Counted from the stretch's first letter, positions 43,147-52,091 are shown. The stretch is 64,000 bases of DNA from an uncultured Spirochaetaceae bacterium (GCA_902778325.1 CACYWZ010000004.1:1-64000); one strand, 5' to 3'. Notes: generated by a model not told the origin, from the sequence alone. Numbers and translations are program-made.

Positions 43147-44064
43147 ATGAACACTCACAATATGGAATTGCTGCGTGAAAAAGCAGCGCAAAATGGTCCT
43201 CTTTGTATTGGTCTTGACACTGACCCGTCATATATTCCGTCTTCGCTTTTGAGAAAATTTCCTTCAAAAGCGGAGGCGGTTTTTTCTTATAACAAGGCGA
43301 TTATTTCGCGCATCGGCGATAGCGCCTGCTGCTGCAAAGTTCAGATTGCCTACTACGAAGCGCTCGGAATCGAGGGAATGAAGGCGTACTCAAAGACTCT
43401 CAAGGAGCTGAAAAACTCAGGCATCATCGCAATCAGCGACGTAAAGCGAGGCGACATTGCCGCGACTGCAAGCGCTTATGCGCGCGCTCATTTTTCTGGC
43501 GATTTCGAAAGCGACATCATCACAGTAAATCCATATATGGGCTTTGACACGCTCTCACCGTTCACGGAATATTGCGCGGAAGGAAAGGCTCTTTTCGTTC
43601 TTTTGCGAACGTCAAATCCGGGAATGAAAGACATCGAAAACCTCGATTTGACCGCAGGCGGCAAGGTTCTCGACCGTGTCGGAAGCGAGCTTTTGCGCCT
43701 TTCTGGCGAGTTCAAGGAAAGATTCCCGGAGGCGAAATGCTCTCCTGTCGGCGCTGTCGTCGGTTGCACGGAAGAAGCGGACGCCCTTTCGCTTCGTGAA
43801 AAATATCCTGATGTGTTTTTCTTGATTCCAGGCTATGGCGCTCAGGGCGGCGCGGCTCGCATTGCGGCCTCTCTTCTTGGAAAGGCGGGCGGCACAGTGA
43901 ACTCGTCACGCGGCATTTTGTGCGCATGGAAAAAGGACAGCGCTTGTCTTGAAAAAGAAGCAAACGGCACGGTCTCGATTGACGATATCGCCGACGCTGC
44001 GATAAAAGCGGCTTACGAGGCAAAAGCGGATTTGCTGGGAGCGAAAAATGAAGTCTGGGGATAA
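43147..44064 (+). CDS. pyrF: orotidine 5'-phosphate decarboxylase, type 2
   Basis: 305 residues; makes UMP from OMP. It is the long (type 2) form: GLDTDPSYIP, YNKAIISRIGD, CKVQIAYYEALG and the catalytic DVKRGDIAATA. The first ATG is preferred because a consensus -10 box lies 7 nt upstream, indicating a leaderless mRNA; the next ATG (43168) has no RBS either. It overlaps the pyrK-pyrD fusion gene by 17 bp. Confidence 0.95.
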   Translation: MNTHNMELLREKAAQNGPLCIGLDTDPSYIPSSLLRKFPSKAEAVFSYNKAIISRIGDSACCCKVQIAYYEALGIEGMKAYSKTLKELKNSGIIAISDVKRGDIAATASAYARAHFSGDFESDIITVNPYMGFDTLSPFTEYCAEGKALFVLLRTSNPGMKDIENLDLTAGGKVLDRVGSELLRLSGEFKERFPEAKCSPVGAVVGCTEEADALSLREKYPDVFFLIPGYGAQGGAARIAASLLGKAGGTVNSSRGILCAWKKDSACLEKEANGTVSIDDIADAAIKAAYEAKADLLGAKNEVWG

Positions 44065-45850
44065 TGATTTGCTTTTCGATTGCGAAAATCGCCCTCTTCC
44101 TGTTTTCCAGACGGCGAGCGTTGAGTTTTGCCGCGAAGAAGAAGGCGCTGTTCCGTCCAAAAGCGTTTTTCGCTTGCGGCTTTCGCTTGACTCTTCTTCT
44201 GGTCCAAAAAAGATAAACGCAGGTCAGTTTTTTCTTTTGCAGCGCGTCCCAAGTGGCGTTTTGCTCTCTCGCGCAATCAGCGTTTTTTATAGCGAAGTTC
44301 GCTCGGACGGCGCGAGCGTCGAGTTCTTGATTCTCAAAAAGGGAAAGGGAACGAGCGAACTTTGCTCGCTTGAAAAGGGCGATGCTGTTCGCCTTATCGG
44401 GCCTTTGGGAAACACTTTCCCGCGTCCTGAAAAAAGCGGCGTCCTCATTGTCGGCGGTGGTGTCGGAGTCGCGCCCGTTGCGGGATTTGCCTCAACTCTT
44501 GCCGATGGCTCTTATGATTTTGTCGCTTGCTTCAAAAGCGGCAGTTATGGGCTTTCGCGCGTTAAGGCAAGGAATCTGACAATCACGACCGACGACGGTT
44601 CTGTGGGCATAAAGGGCATGGTGACGGCGGCTCTCGACGCTCAAAAGCTAAAAGCGGGCGGCTACAGCGTTGTCTATGCGTGCGGCCCTCTTCCAATGCT
44701 CGCCTATATCCAAAAGATTTGCGCAGAGGCTTTCGTGAAGTGCTATATCAGCATGGAAAGCCGAATGGCTTGCGGAATGGGTGCTTGTCTTGGCTGCACG
44801 ATAAAAACCAAAGAAGGAAACAAGCGCTGTTGTGCCGACGGCCCTGTTTTCGACGCAAAAATCCTCGATTTTTCAACCCTTTCATTCCCTCCTCGGCGCG
44901 CTCCTCTTGGCGAGAACGAAGAGGTAGACCTGAGCGTCAATATCGCGGGTGTCCCTTTCAAAAATCCTGTCATTGCGGCAAGCGGCACTTTCGGCTACGG
45001 AAGCGAATACGCTCCTCTCATCGATGTTTCCTCTCTCGGCGGCATTTGCTCGAAGGGTCTCACTCTTGAGCCTCGTGCGGGAAACGGCGGCGTTCGTCTT
45101 TGGGAAACGAGCGGCGGACTGATAAACTCAATCGGGCTTGAAAACCCAGGAGTTCCGCATTTCATTGAAAACGAGCTGCCAATGATGATGAAAATCGGCT
45201 CGACTGTGATTGCAAATCTTTCAGGCTCAACGCTCGAAAGCTATGTTGAGGGCGCAAAACTGCTCGACAAAACAAATGTTCCAATGATTGAGCTAAACAT
45301 CAGTTGCCCGAACGTCAAATCTGGCGGAATGGCGTGGGGAATGCAGGCAGAGGCGGCAGGAGAGGTCGTGAGCGCTGTCAGAAGCGCGACGAAAAAGCCG
45401 CTTATGGTGAAGCTTTCCCCGAATGCGCCTGACCTCGTGGGCGTTGCCCTCACTTGCGTCAAAGCGGGCGCAGATGCCTTGAGCCTCATAAACACGGTTC
45501 AGGCGATGGCGATTGATGTTGAAAGCGAGAAGGTCGTTTTTGACAACGTAAAGGCAGGCTTTTGCGGGCCTTCCGTAAAGCCTATTGCGCTCCGCATGGT
45601 CTACGACGTCGTTCGCGCGATAAACGCACTTCCCGAAAGCGAGCGCGTTCCTGTCGTAGGAATCGGCGGTATTTCAACGTGGCAGGACGCCGTCGAGTTC
45701 ATTCTTGCAGGCGCTTGTGCGATTGAAGTCGGAACTGCGACGTTCTTCAACCCTTCTGCCATGAGCGAAATCGTCGACGGGCTTAAAGCCTTCATGAAAC
45801 GAAAAGGCTACAAGTCCATACGCGATTTCTGCGGAAAAGCCCAAGCCTAG
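44048..45850 (+). CDS. pyrK-pyrD: fused dihydroorotate dehydrogenase B: electron-transfer subunit PyrK + catalytic subunit PyrD
   Basis: 600 residues in one open frame. Residues 1-285 are PyrK: FAD/NAD(H) domain (GVLIVGGGVGVAPVAGFAST) and [2Fe-2S] cysteines 242, 247, 250 and 261 or 262 (CGMGACLGC ... CC). Residues 290-600 are class 1B dihydroorotate dehydrogenase PyrD: NPVIAASGTFGYG, active-site Cys at about 420 in ELNISCPNVKSGG, and VVGIGGISTWQDAVEFI at the FMN phosphate site. In most bacteria these are two proteins of an alpha2-beta2 complex; here they are joined. The start lies within pyrF, with GGGAG upstream. Confidence 0.93.
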   Translation: MKSGDNDLLFDCENRPLPVFQTASVEFCREEEGAVPSKSVFRLRLSLDSSSGPKKINAGQFFLLQRVPSGVLLSRAISVFYSEVRSDGASVEFLILKKGKGTSELCSLEKGDAVRLIGPLGNTFPRPEKSGVLIVGGGVGVAPVAGFASTLADGSYDFVACFKSGSYGLSRVKARNLTITTDDGSVGIKGMVTAALDAQKLKAGGYSVVYACGPLPMLAYIQKICAEAFVKCYISMESRMACGMGACLGCTIKTKEGNKRCCADGPVFDAKILDFSTLSFPPRRAPLGENEEVDLSVNIAGVPFKNPVIAASGTFGYGSEYAPLIDVSSLGGICSKGLTLEPRAGNGGVRLWETSGGLINSIGLENPGVPHFIENELPMMMKIGSTVIANLSGSTLESYVEGAKLLDKTNVPMIELNISCPNVKSGGMAWGMQAEAAGEVVSAVRSATKKPLMVKLSPNAPDLVGVALTCVKAGADALSLINTVQAMAIDVESEKVVFDNVKAGFCGPSVKPIALRMVYDVVRAINALPESERVPVVGIGGISTWQDAVEFILAGACAIEVGTATFFNPSAMSEIVDGLKAFMKRKGYKSIRDFCGKAQA

Positions 45851-45876
45851 AACACGCAAAAAACACTGGAATATTT

Positions 45877-46062
45877 GTCATGTTGAGCGGAACGCAGTGA
45901 AGTCGAAACATTTACTTTCTTTTTTCAAAATCGATTGTGATTCGTAATGCCAGATTCTTCGACTTCGTTCGCTTATGCTCACTTTGCTCAGAATGACACG
46001 CAGACCAAAAAAAATTGTCATTCTGAGCGGAACAAAGTGGAGTCGAAGAATCTACTTCAAAA
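45877..46062. repeat. dispersed TCATTCTGAGC...GTCGAAGAATCT repeat, three copies
   Basis: A copy at 45877-45912 and two facing copies (45950-46002, 46016-46055) that can form a long hairpin downstream of pyrK-pyrD. A further copy is at 56028-56075. Repeats of this kind are common between genes in several bacterial phyla. Confidence 0.7.
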
Positions 46063-46084
46063 AAAGTTGAGTTTGCTCGGATTT

Positions 46085-46262
46085 TAAAAAAGGAAGTGAT
46101 TTATTGAATGAGTCTGAAAGAATTTCCTTCGAGGAAGCGAAGTGTTGAATGAGTCTTAAAGAAAATCACTCGGGGAAGCAAACTCAACTTGAATTTTGCC
46201 TCCCCGAGTCAAAAGGAAGCAAACTCAACTCAAATTTTGCTTCCCTGACCAAAAAGGAGACA
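46085..46262. repeat. phased repeat array 9, period exactly 41 bp
   Basis: GGAAG(C/T) or its variant begins at 46092, 46133, 46174, 46215 and 46256 (GGAGAC), each 41 bp apart. TTGAATGAGTCT recurs at 46104 and 46145. ACTCGGGG near 46168 pairs with CCCCGAGT near 46202, and GGAAGCAAA with TTTTGCTTCC in the next unit. Lies between convergent genes. Confidence 0.85.
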
Positions 46263-46300
46263 TTTTCTTCCAAGGCTCTTTCTATACTCTTTGAATACAC

Positions 46301-47284
46301 TTACAATACACTTTCAATAGCCGAAAGTTCATCGTCAGAAAAATCAAGATGATTGAGTATCTTCACGTTCTCGGCGATTTGTTCTGCACGGCTTGAGCCT
46401 GTCAGAACAGATGTGAGTCGACCGCTTCGCAAAAGCCACGAAAGCGCCATTTCTGCAAGGCACTGACCTCGATTTTTTGCGATTTCGTCAAGAGCGCGCA
46501 GTTTTTCCCTTAGCTCTTGTGTGATTTGCTCTTCTTTCAAAAAGTGATTTCGCTTTGCGCGGCTTCCTTCTGGAATGCCCTCAAGATATTTCGATGTCAA
46601 AAGCCCTTGCGCAAGCGGACAAAACGCGATGCTTCCCGCTCCCTCTTCGTCGAGTGCGTCAAAAAGACCGTCCTTTTCGCTCCAGCGGTCAAGCATATTG
46701 TATCGAAACTGGTTTATCAAAAGCGGAACGCCCATTTCCTTGAGGATTTTCGCTGCCTTTCGCGTCTGCTCTGCGTTGTAGTTCGAAATGCCAGCATAAA
46801 GCGCTTTTCCGCTTTTCACGATGTCAGCAAGAGCGCCCATCGTTTCCTCCAGCGGTGTGTTCGGGTCAGGGCGGTGGTGATAGAATATGTCCACATAATC
46901 AAGCCCCATTCTCGAAAGGCTCTGGTCAAGGCTTGCAACAAGATACTTGCGGCTTCCCCAGTTTCCATAAGGGCCGTCCCACATCTCAAATCCCGCTTTT
47001 GTCGAAATAATCATCTCGTCGCGGTATGATTTGAAATCGCTTTTGAGAATGCGCCCGAAGTTTTCCTCTGCGCTTCCCGGCACAGGGCCGTAATTGTTTG
47101 CAAGGTCAAAATGCGTGATTCCGCAATCGAACGCTGTGAACAAAATCTGTTTCTGGTTTTCAAAAGAATCGACAGACCCGAAGTTGTGCCACAGTCCCAA
47201 AGACACGCGAGGAAGAAGAAGCCCGCTTTTTCCGCATCTTTGATACTGCATTTGTGAATATCGTTGTGTGTTTGCTTTGTACAT
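46301..47284 (-). CDS. yghZ: aldo/keto reductase, YghZ (L-glyceraldehyde 3-phosphate reductase) type
   Basis: 327 residues. Sequence follows E. coli YghZ closely: QRCGKSGLLLPRVSLGLWHN, DCGITHFDLANNYGPVPGSA, DEMIISTKAGFEMWDGPYG and SLSRMGLDYVDIFYHHR. The catalytic Tyr (NNYG), Asp, Lys (STKAG) and His (YHHR) are present. NADPH-dependent detoxification of reactive aldehydes is the known role. The start at 47284 is chosen because a TATAAT box ends 7 nt upstream; it adds 11 residues before MQYQRCG. No ribosome-binding site. Confidence 0.92.
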   Translation of the reverse strand: MYKANTQRYSQMQYQRCGKSGLLLPRVSLGLWHNFGSVDSFENQKQILFTAFDCGITHFDLANNYGPVPGSAEENFGRILKSDFKSYRDEMIISTKAGFEMWDGPYGNWGSRKYLVASLDQSLSRMGLDYVDIFYHHRPDPNTPLEETMGALADIVKSGKALYAGISNYNAEQTRKAAKILKEMGVPLLINQFRYNMLDRWSEKDGLFDALDEEGAGSIAFCPLAQGLLTSKYLEGIPEGSRAKRNHFLKEEQITQELREKLRALDEIAKNRGQCLAEMALSWLLRSGRLTSVLTGSSRAEQIAENVKILNHLDFSDDELSAIESVL

Positions 47285-47402
47285 ATTGTCAATTATACGA
47301 GCGCTTTTCTTTTGCGGATAAGAAAAAAATGTTCTTTGCTTATAATTTCTCGTTTACAACTTCTGCAAAAAAACAGCGCTCAAAAAGGAGCGCCGCTTTT
47401 CT

Positions 47403-48560
47403 TTATTGGATTTGCTCAAGGAATTTTATATGCGAAAGAAGCGCCTTCGATGTCTTCAAGTGCGTTTCAGAACCTGGGTGGAAAAGAGAGCCGCGCCCTT
47501 CCTCGCTTTCGCCCGCCATCGACGGCAGAAGCAAAAATGAAATGCGTGTGTCTTTTGTCTCTTTGGCAAACCCTTCGACAGCGCTCTCGATATACTCAGA
47601 AAAATCAGCAGAGCACATTCCATAAGCCCAAATAATCTGTGCATTATGATTGTTGCGCCTGATTTTTGAAAGAAAATCTTTTATGCCGTTTTGAAATCTC
47701 TTTGCGTCCTCTTTGTTCAGCGAGCCGTCGCTTTCGCTTCTGAGCTTCCAAACTGTGCCATCACTTGCTGTTTTCGCAGGCGAGCGGAATGCGTTAAAAT
47801 CGTTTGTCCCAAGATTCACGACGACAAAATCCGCCTGCCATTTTGAAAAGTCATTCGCTTTCTTTGCTCCAGCGTTTTCGTTTTTCTCGCCCTTTGCAAC
47901 AGAGCAGACATTTTCGTAATGCGGCGGAATAATCGAAGTCTGGTCGTTGTCCCACCCCGAAATCACACCCCAGCCGCTTTGCGACAAGAATCTCCAATCA
48001 GCGCCCAAGGCTTTTGCTGTCATTAGCGCATAACTTGTGCGAACTGAAATCCACGGAGAACCCCAATCGCATTCGCTTGAAGCGCCTGCAAGCCCTTCGC
48101 CTGTCGTAAGGCTGTCGCCGATGAATTCGATTTTTGCTTTGAACGGCGCAAGTGGAAGAAAAGCGCTCTTGTCAAAGCCTTTGGGAACACCGAGAGCGTG
48201 AACGCAAACAAAATGCTTTTCGTCTCCCGGCATCGCCTGCGTGTCTTTCAAAAGTTCAATCTTGAACGGCTTATCGAGTGCGCTTTCTGGCTTTCTGAAA
48301 AGCAAATACCACTTTTTCCCGCGCTCAAGAGGAAATCTTGCAATCATCGCGCCGTCGACCCACACGCCCGCCCACGGCTCAAGTGTGTCATAATCGGCTT
48401 CGATTTGTGCCCACAACTCTTTTGCATTGCAGTTTGCCAAAAAACCGCTTGCTGTCCAAAAAAGAGCGACGCCGCCATCAAAATCGCCGTTTCGCCCATA
48501 CCAATGCACGTTTTCAAGTTCTTTTGCCTGAAATGTTTGAAGATTTTTTTCTGTATCCAT
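47403..48560 (-). CDS. SGNH-type carbohydrate esterase, CE2-like
   Basis: 385 residues. The N-terminal 150 residues read as a beta-sandwich (WAGVWVDGAMIARFPLERGK). The C-terminal part is an SGNH hydrolase: catalytic Ser in IEFIGDSLTTGEG, VNLGTNDF, and a C-terminal His in LFHPGSETHL (the usual DxxH spacing is altered to HPGSETH). This two-domain layout is that of CE2 acetyl-xylan/acetyl-mannan esterases. No signal peptide, so it probably acts on imported oligosaccharides. The ATG at 48560 has TATAAT 7 nt upstream; the longer start is rejected. Confidence 0.75.
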   Translation of the reverse strand: MDTEKNLQTFQAKELENVHWYGRNGDFDGGVALFWTASGFLANCNAKELWAQIEADYDTLEPWAGVWVDGAMIARFPLERGKKWYLLFRKPESALDKPFKIELLKDTQAMPGDEKHFVCVHALGVPKGFDKSAFLPLAPFKAKIEFIGDSLTTGEGLAGASSECDWGSPWISVRTSYALMTAKALGADWRFLSQSGWGVISGWDNDQTSIIPPHYENVCSVAKGEKNENAGAKKANDFSKWQADFVVVNLGTNDFNAFRSPAKTASDGTVWKLRSESDGSLNKEDAKRFQNGIKDFLSKIRRNNHNAQIIWAYGMCSADFSEYIESAVEGFAKETKDTRISFLLLPSMAGESEEGRGSLFHPGSETHLKTSKALLSHIKFLEQIQ

Positions 48561-48567
48561 GAGAAAA

Positions 48568-48653
48568 ATTATACCACTCACATACAGAATCGCAAGCGTT
48601 TGACAGAAAAGCGCTTATTGTCAGAATGGCGAAAACGTGTTATTTTGTGATTT
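48568..48653. promoter_or_regulatory. divergent leaderless promoters
   Basis: Minus: TTGCGA-16-TATAAT (48595-48568) ending 7 nt before the esterase ATG. Plus: TTGTCA (48618-48623), 17 bp, TATTTT (48641-48646), 7 nt before the methyltransferase ATG. Confidence 0.6.
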
Positions 48654-49910
48654 ATGAATACATTAGTTGCATTATGTGCAGTCGGGGCTGAAAAAATCCT
48701 CGGCAATGAAATAAAATTTTTGGGCTACAAAATAATCGACAATGCTCCGGGGCGTGTTCGCTTTTCGGCAGACGATGACGCCCTTTTTCGCGCAAATCTT
48801 TGCCTCAGAACAGCCGACCGCGTTTATCTTCAGGTCGCCTGTTATGCCGCTGGTGATTTTGACGCGCTTTTTGATGGCGCGTACAGCGTTCCGTGGCAGG
48901 ATTATTTCAGAAAAGACGTGAAACTCGTCGTTGACAAAGTTCGCGCCAACAAAAGCAAGTTGAACAGCGAGCATAGCGTTCAGTCAATGATACAAAAAGC
49001 GATTTACAAAAAGCTTGGCGACATTTGGCATATCCAAACACTCCCAGAATCTGGCGATGAGTGTGATTTGCGCGTCTATCTCGACAACGACACAGCGCTT
49101 TTGCTCCTCGACTTGAGCGGTCTTCCTCTTCACAAACGCGGCTACCGCACCGATGGCGGCATTGCGCCTCTTCGCGAGACCATGGCGGCTTCCCTTTTGC
49201 AGCTTATGACATGGAGAAGAGCAACTCCGCTCCACGACCCGTTCTGTGGCTCTGGAACAATCGCAATCGAGGCAGTGCTTTACGCCTATAACGTCGCGCC
49301 GGGCTTCGGAAGGCGATTCGCCGTCGAGAATATGCCGTTCTTCAACCGCGAGCGCGCCACAGAAATCCGAAAAGCAGAAGCCGAGAAAATCCGCACCGAC
49401 GTTGAAGTCCGCGTAACAGGAAGCGACATCGACAGCGCCGCCGTCGAGCGCGCAAAAAAGAACGCAGAATACGCTTGCGTCATGGCAGGTCGTGCTTTGC
49501 AGTCAATAGGACTCGGAAAACACATCGGACGCCCTGATTTCATCGTGTCGGATTTCAAAGATTTGTCCGCGCCGTACGAAAAAGGACTGTTGCTTTGTAA
49601 CCCTCCTTATGGCGAGCGACTTGGAGACGATGAAAGCGCGAAAGCTCTTTATGGCGATATGAAATGCTTGTTCCAGGACTTCAAAGGCTGGTCGCTTGGC
49701 GTTATCACATCAAGCCCGTACTTCGAGGAAAGCCTCGGAGCGACTGCCGAGCGCACAAAGGCTCTCAAAGCCGGAAATCTTGACACCGTGTTCTATATGT
49801 TCGATGAACTTGGAAAAGAGAGCGCAAAGAAAAACCAGAAAGGCAAAGATTGGCGCAATGTGAGAAAAGACAGCGCCAAAAAAGGCAAAAAAGAAGCCGA
49901 ACGGTATTGA
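48654..49910 (+). CDS. rlmL: THUMP-domain 23S rRNA guanine-N2-methyltransferase, RlmL-like
   Basis: 418 residues. N-terminal THUMP domain (about 1-165, VALCAVGAEKILGNEIKFLG) binds RNA; the C-terminal Rossmann methyltransferase has DPFCGSGTIAIEA (SAM) and CNPPYGERL (NPPY catalytic motif). It matches the RlmL half of the RlmKL family (m2G2445 of 23S rRNA); the RlmK half is absent, as in most bacteria. The C-terminal tail is very basic (KKNQKGKDWRNVRKDSAKKG). Leaderless start. A TetR-type gene follows 22 bp later. Confidence 0.9.
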   Translation: MNTLVALCAVGAEKILGNEIKFLGYKIIDNAPGRVRFSADDDALFRANLCLRTADRVYLQVACYAAGDFDALFDGAYSVPWQDYFRKDVKLVVDKVRANKSKLNSEHSVQSMIQKAIYKKLGDIWHIQTLPESGDECDLRVYLDNDTALLLLDLSGLPLHKRGYRTDGGIAPLRETMAASLLQLMTWRRATPLHDPFCGSGTIAIEAVLYAYNVAPGFGRRFAVENMPFFNRERATEIRKAEAEKIRTDVEVRVTGSDIDSAAVERAKKNAEYACVMAGRALQSIGLGKHIGRPDFIVSDFKDLSAPYEKGLLLCNPPYGERLGDDESAKALYGDMKCLFQDFKGWSLGVITSSPYFEESLGATAERTKALKAGNLDTVFYMFDELGKESAKKNQKGKDWRNVRKDSAKKGKKEAERY

Positions 49911-49932
49911 TTTTAGGCGGGAAGTTTAGAAA

Positions 49933-50532
49933 ATGGCAATCGTTGTTGAACACGAAAAAAGAAAAAAAGAGATTTTGGAAAAGGCGCTGAAAATATTTGT
50001 TGAAGAAGGCTATGAGGACGTAACGTTCCAAAAAATTGCCGACCGATGCAACATAACTCGAACGACGCTTTACATTTATTTCAAAAACAAGCGCGAGATT
50101 TTCCTCTGGAGCATAAAACAACTAACACAAGCGCTCGAAAAAGACCTCATCGCAATCGTGAAAGACGAAAGCCTTTCAAGCGAGAAATGCCTTCGGACCG
50201 TCCTTGAAAAAATCACCGACGAAATCAGCGAAAACAAAGAACTCTTTTATGTGCTTCTCACATATTTGATTGACCTTCGAAAAAAGCAAACCGAAAACGT
50301 CGCCGAGCGCGTCCAGCGCCGCGTTATTCGCCTCAGACACCTTCTGACAGCGATAATCGTGCGCGGACAAAAAGCGGGAGAGTTCCGCTCCCTTCCCGTA
50401 AAGAGCATAAACGAAATGTTTTACTCGCTCCTTGAGTCCGCGATATTCCGCATTTCCGTTCTTGCAGACATCGACGTCGAAAGCGTGCGCGAAAACTTGA
50501 ACATCGCCGTCGACAGCATTCTTTGCCGATAA
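49933..50532 (+). CDS. TetR/AcrR-family transcriptional regulator
   Basis: 199 residues. The N-terminal helix-turn-helix is typical (ILEKALKIFVEEGYEDVTFQ, KIADRCNITRTTLYIYFKNK). The C-terminal ligand domain is all-helical. The ligand and targets are unknown; no efflux pump or other usual partner gene is adjacent, and the ZIP transporter downstream is convergent. It probably shares a transcript with the rRNA methyltransferase. Ends at the terminator 50554-50583. Confidence 0.9.
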   Translation: MAIVVEHEKRKKEILEKALKIFVEEGYEDVTFQKIADRCNITRTTLYIYFKNKREIFLWSIKQLTQALEKDLIAIVKDESLSSEKCLRTVLEKITDEISENKELFYVLLTYLIDLRKKQTENVAERVQRRVIRLRHLLTAIIVRGQKAGEFRSLPVKSINEMFYSLLESAIFRISVLADIDVESVRENLNIAVDSILCR

Positions 50533-50553
50533 TTTTTGAAAATATTTCGCACT

Positions 50554-50583
50554 TCCCTGTCATTTTTGGCAGGGATTTTTTTT
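50554..50583 (+). terminator. intrinsic terminator
   Basis: CCCTG pairs with CAGGG and is followed by ATTTTTTTT, directly before array 4. Confidence 0.75.
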
Positions 50584-51172
50584 ACAAACGCCGTCAGTAA
50601 GTCGGAACGCGCTTTGTAAAGTCTTATAAACGCCGTCGGGAAGTCGGAGCGCCCTTTGTAAAGTCTTACAAACGCCGTCGGTAAGTCAGAACGCGCTTTG
50701 TAAAGTCTTACAAACGCCGTCCGTAAGTCGGAACGCGCTTTATAAAGTCTTACAAACCCCGTCGGCAAGTCGGAACGTGCTTTGTAAAGTCTTATAAACG
50801 CCGTCGGGAAGTCGGAATGCGCTTTATAAAGTCTTATAAACGCCGTCGGGAAGTCGAAACGTGCTTTATAAACTCTTATAAACACCGTCCGTAAGTCGGA
50901 ATGCGCTTTGTAAAGTCTTATAAACCCCGTCGGGAACACGGAACGACCTTTATAAAATTATGGAAACGCCGTTCCGAGTCACTGGCGACCTTTCCAAGTT
51001 TATGGAAACGCCATTCCGAGTCACTGGCGGGCTTTCCACGTTTATGGAAACGCCGTTCCGAGTCACTGGCGAGCTTTCCATGTTTATGGAAATGCCGTTC
51101 TGAGTCACTGGCGGGCTTTCCACGTTTATGGAAATGCCGTTCCGAGTTACTGGCGAGCTTTCCTGAAAAAAA
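50580..51172. repeat. phased stem-loop array 4, period 42 bp, 14 units
   Basis: The longest array. Cores start at 50582, 50624, 50666, 50708, 50750, 50792, 50834, 50876, 50918, 50958, 51000, 51042, 51084 and 51126. Units 1-8 use TTTGTAA/TTACAAA arms around AGTC; units 10-13 use TTTCCA/TGGAAA arms; unit 9 is a hybrid with an old left and a new right arm. Both halves share spacer ends (CGCCGT ... GCG-GC). Since 42 is a multiple of 3, long open frames with a repeated peptide appear here and are artefacts. Confidence 0.92.
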
Positions 51173-51186
51173 ATCGAGAGAAAAAA

Positions 51187-51960
51187 TCAGCCCAGAGCGC
51201 AGTCCAGCGTCATCATGAGCGCAAAACCGAGCGCAAAGGCGATAACTGGCGCATCTCCGCCCTTTCCGCCTGAGGATTCGGGCAAAAGTTCCTCGACGAT
51301 AACGTAAACCATAGCGCCTGCCGCGAATGACAAAATGAAGGGCAAAATCGCAGCCGCTTCGCCCGCGATTAATATTGTGAGGGCGGCGAAAACTGGCTCG
51401 ACCGCGCCCGAAAGCGTTCCGAGCGCGAACGCGCGCAACTTCGAGCCGCCACTTGATTTTAGCGGAAGCGAGACGATTGCGCCTTCGGGGAAGTTTTGCA
51501 ACGCAATTCCGATTGAGAGGGCGAGCGCGCTTGCAACGCTGATTGCGTCGCCGCTGGACATTCCCGCAAAGACGACGCCAACAGCCATTCCTTCGGGAAT
51601 GTTGTGGAGTGTTACGGCAAAAACAAGCATTGTGGTGCGCTTCAGTCGTGCGTGGAGACCTTCCTCGCGTCCTGTTGCGCTGTGCAAATGCGGAATCACT
51701 CTGTCCATCAAAAGCAAAAAGCCGATTCCTGCCATAAAGCCCGCTGTCGCAGCGAAAGGAGAGCCTTCGCGCATTTCTATCGCCGGCAAAAGCAGTGAGA
51801 AAACGGAGGCGCTCATCATGATGCCGCTTGCAAATCCAAGGAGCGAGGACTCAATCGACGCTTTTATTTTGTCGCGCATAAAAAACACGCAGGCAGAGCC
51901 GAGCGTCGTTCCAAGAAACGGGATTAGAAGCCCGATTGAAATAATGCCGAGTTCGTTCAT
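51187..51960 (-). CDS. ZIP-family divalent metal transporter
   Basis: 257 residues, about eight membrane segments. The metal-binding helices have HNIPEGMAVGVVFAG and LQNFPEGAIVSLPL (His, Asn, Glu ligands; the second site has Gln-Asn in place of His-Asn). It belongs with the GufA/ZupT-like group that imports zinc and other divalent cations. The histidine-rich loop reads VIPHLHSATGREEGLHARLK. A TATAAT box ends 8 nt before the ATG, so translation is probably leaderless. Convergent with the TetR gene across array 4. Confidence 0.9.
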   Translation of the reverse strand: MNELGIISIGLLIPFLGTTLGSACVFFMRDKIKASIESSLLGFASGIMMSASVFSLLLPAIEMREGSPFAATAGFMAGIGFLLLMDRVIPHLHSATGREEGLHARLKRTTMLVFAVTLHNIPEGMAVGVVFAGMSSGDAISVASALALSIGIALQNFPEGAIVSLPLKSSGGSKLRAFALGTLSGAVEPVFAALTILIAGEAAAILPFILSFAAGAMVYVIVEELLPESSGGKGGDAPVIAFALGFALMMTLDCALG

Positions 51961-52091
51961 AAGTCTTGATTATAATGCTTTTTGGCGTCTTGTACGGTAT
52001 TTTTTATCTCGCTTTTTTCTCTTTTTTTCTCAATAGAGGATGTAAAACTGTCATTTTTGCGTGCTAGAGGGCTTTGCACAAAAAAGAATAC

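Noticed and set aside
46301..47284. Start of the aldo/keto reductase at the internal Met (MQYQRCG)
   Set aside because: The E. coli protein would favour it, but the only good -10 box lies 7 nt before the upstream ATG; kept as an alternative.
50421..50939. Long open frame on the minus strand encoding a repeated peptide
   Set aside because: A 42-bp repeat is 14 codons, so any frame without a stop stays open; it also covers the end of the TetR gene in antisense and has no start signals.
50580..51172. CRISPR-like array
   Set aside because: Spacers are conserved along with repeats and are often as similar as the cores; the period is 42 bp with palindromic cores, and no cas genes occur anywhere in the window.
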